Shown here piece after piece: positions 6,486-7,349 of a stretch of DNA of 7,349 bases. Within the stretch, counting starts at the first letter, position 1. Each line of letters opens with the position of its first letter. The stretch comes from Comamonadaceae bacterium (GTDB lineage: Bacteria; Pseudomonadota; Gammaproteobacteria; Burkholderiales; Burkholderiaceae_C). Location: the NCBI GenBank assembly GCA_027490485.1, contig JAIXYA010000270.1:1-7349 (forward strand), in the 5' to 3' direction. Below the pieces are notes generated by a model, which ran no database searches, had not been told where the DNA came from, and was given only the letters and a program-made list of their open reading frames with translations. The translations under genes were made by a program, and so were the position numbers.

Positions 6486-7349
6486 CCCGTTGATCGCCTG
6501 AAAGTGGACAAATCCGGCAGCACGGTTTCCAGCGCTTTGGCTGACATCAATACACCTGGAATACCCGCGCCAGGGTGCGTGCTGGCACCCACCATGAACA
6601 GGTCTTTGACATCTTCGCTTCGGTTGTGCGGCCTAAACCATGCGCTTTGCAGAAGCAGCGGCTCTAGACCGAATGCCGCGCCTTTGTAAGACAACAAATT
6701 GTCCTGAAAGTCTTGCGGTGTCGTCATAAAAGAAACGTTTAAGTGCTCGCGAAGCCCTGGCAGCACGGTTTTCTCCAGCGCCTCGGCAATGGCCAATCGG
6801 TAGGGCTCAGCTTGCTCAGCCCAGTTGGTGCCGCTTTGCAGGTGGGGGACCGGTGACAGCACATAAAACGTATCGCAGCCAGCAGGTGCCATGGCCGGAT
6901 CGGTCGCTGTGGGGCGGTGCAGGTAGAGGCTGAAATCATCAGCCAGGTGGTGGCGCTTGAAAATGTCTTTCAGCAAGCCCTCGTAACGTGGCCCAAGCAA
7001 CATCATGTGGTGCGGCACATCTTCGTACCGCTTGTTGGTACCAAAGTACCAAACGAACAAACTCATCGAATATTTGCCGGCCTCAACTTTGGCATTGCTC
7101 CAGACCTTGCGGTGTTTGGCGTCGATCAGGTTCTTGTAAGTCCATGCGGTATCCGCATTGCAAACCACGATGTCAGCGGGCAGCGTCTCACCATTGGCCA
7201 GTGTCACCCCCGTGGCGCGGCCGCCAGTAACTTCGATGCGGCGCACTTCAGCGCCAGTGCGCAAACTGCCCCCCATGCCCTCTAGCAAATCAACCAAGCC
7301 GTTGACCAAAGTTCCTGTGCCGCCCATGGCCCAGTGCACGCCATAACGC
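6482..7349 (-). CDS. crtI: Phytoene desaturase, CrtI type (5' end outside window)
   Basis: C-terminal 288 residues of an FAD-dependent carotenoid desaturase, which introduces double bases' equivalent unsaturation into phytoene stepwise (towards neurosporene, lycopene or beyond) at the membrane. The frame is open to the right edge; RYG precedes the in-frame GTG at 7337-7339, so that GTG is internal. The visible marks are HWAMGGTGTLVNGLVD near the edge (about 7336-7290), a central VVCNADTAWTY, the CDTFYVLSPVPHLQSGT block, AWFRPHNRSEDV, and the C-terminal FAD/carotenoid motif VGASTHPGAGIPGVL (about 6592-6548), which is diagnostic of the CrtI branch of amine-oxidase-like desaturases. The family's usual length is about 490-550, so the N-terminal dinucleotide-binding fold lies off-window. 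It is GC-rich (42 of 60 bases at 7201-7260). Its stop overlaps the permease start by four bases. CrtD or another CrtI-like paralogue cannot be fully excluded. Confidence 0.9.
   Translation of the reverse strand, partial: RYGVHWAMGGTGTLVNGLVDLLEGMGGSLRTGAEVRRIEVTGGRATGVTLANGETLPADIVVCNADTAWTYKNLIDAKHRKVWSNAKVEAGKYSMSLFVWYFGTNKRYEDVPHHMMLLGPRYEGLLKDIFKRHHLADDFSLYLHRPTATDPAMAPAGCDTFYVLSPVPHLQSGTNWAEQAEPYRLAIAEALEKTVLPGLREHLNVSFMTTPQDFQDNLLSYKGAAFGLEPLLLQSAWFRPHNRSEDVKDLFMVGASTHPGAGIPGVLMSAKALETVLPDLSTFRRSTG

Noticed and set aside
6917..7285. 122-codon + strand frame opposite crtI
   Set aside because: It is a shadow of GC-rich crtI codons with no own motif.

Overview
This 7.3 kb window looks like chromosome from a betaproteobacterium. 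The protein styles suggest Burkholderiales, perhaps a freshwater Comamonadaceae or Burkholderiaceae member; this is inferred from family resemblance and moderate GC, not from a marker gene. It holds seven protein-coding genes, two of them cut by the window edges. I see no tRNA, rRNA, CRISPR array, transposase, integrase or phage gene.

Left block (about 1-4163, + strand): the 3' part of an OafA-type membrane O-acyltransferase with a fused SGNH esterase-like domain; then a small Tat-exported intradiol ring-cleavage dioxygenase that starts at TTG; then a complete CPA2 (KefB/KefC/YbaL-type) cation:proton antiporter with a cytosolic NAD-binding RCK domain. The gaps are 41 and 66 bp. The second gap holds overlapping inverted repeats that may be an operator. 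The acyltransferase is visibly AT-rich. The three genes do not form an obvious pathway. What they share is the cell envelope: surface glycan decoration, periplasmic aromatic oxidation and ion homeostasis.

Middle (about 4164-4779): a strong hairpin directly follows the antiporter stop codon and separates it from a convergent small secreted protein on the - strand, which resembles surface-adhesin-E-like proteins. The 139 bp upstream of that gene (4641-4779) is very AT-rich and contains a candidate sigma70 promoter.

Right block (4780-7349, - strand, transcribed right to left): the C-terminal part of a CrtI-type phytoene desaturase, an ABC-2 type permease and its ABC ATPase. Both junctions are ATGA stop/start overlaps, so the three are almost certainly one translationally coupled operon. 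The window therefore touches the end of a carotenoid biosynthesis cluster with a two-gene ABC exporter welded onto crtI. That linkage is the most interesting point here. The transporter's substrate cannot be read from the sequence; a carotenoid or other polyisoprenoid/lipid is a hypothesis. I do not see a convincing wholly new system.
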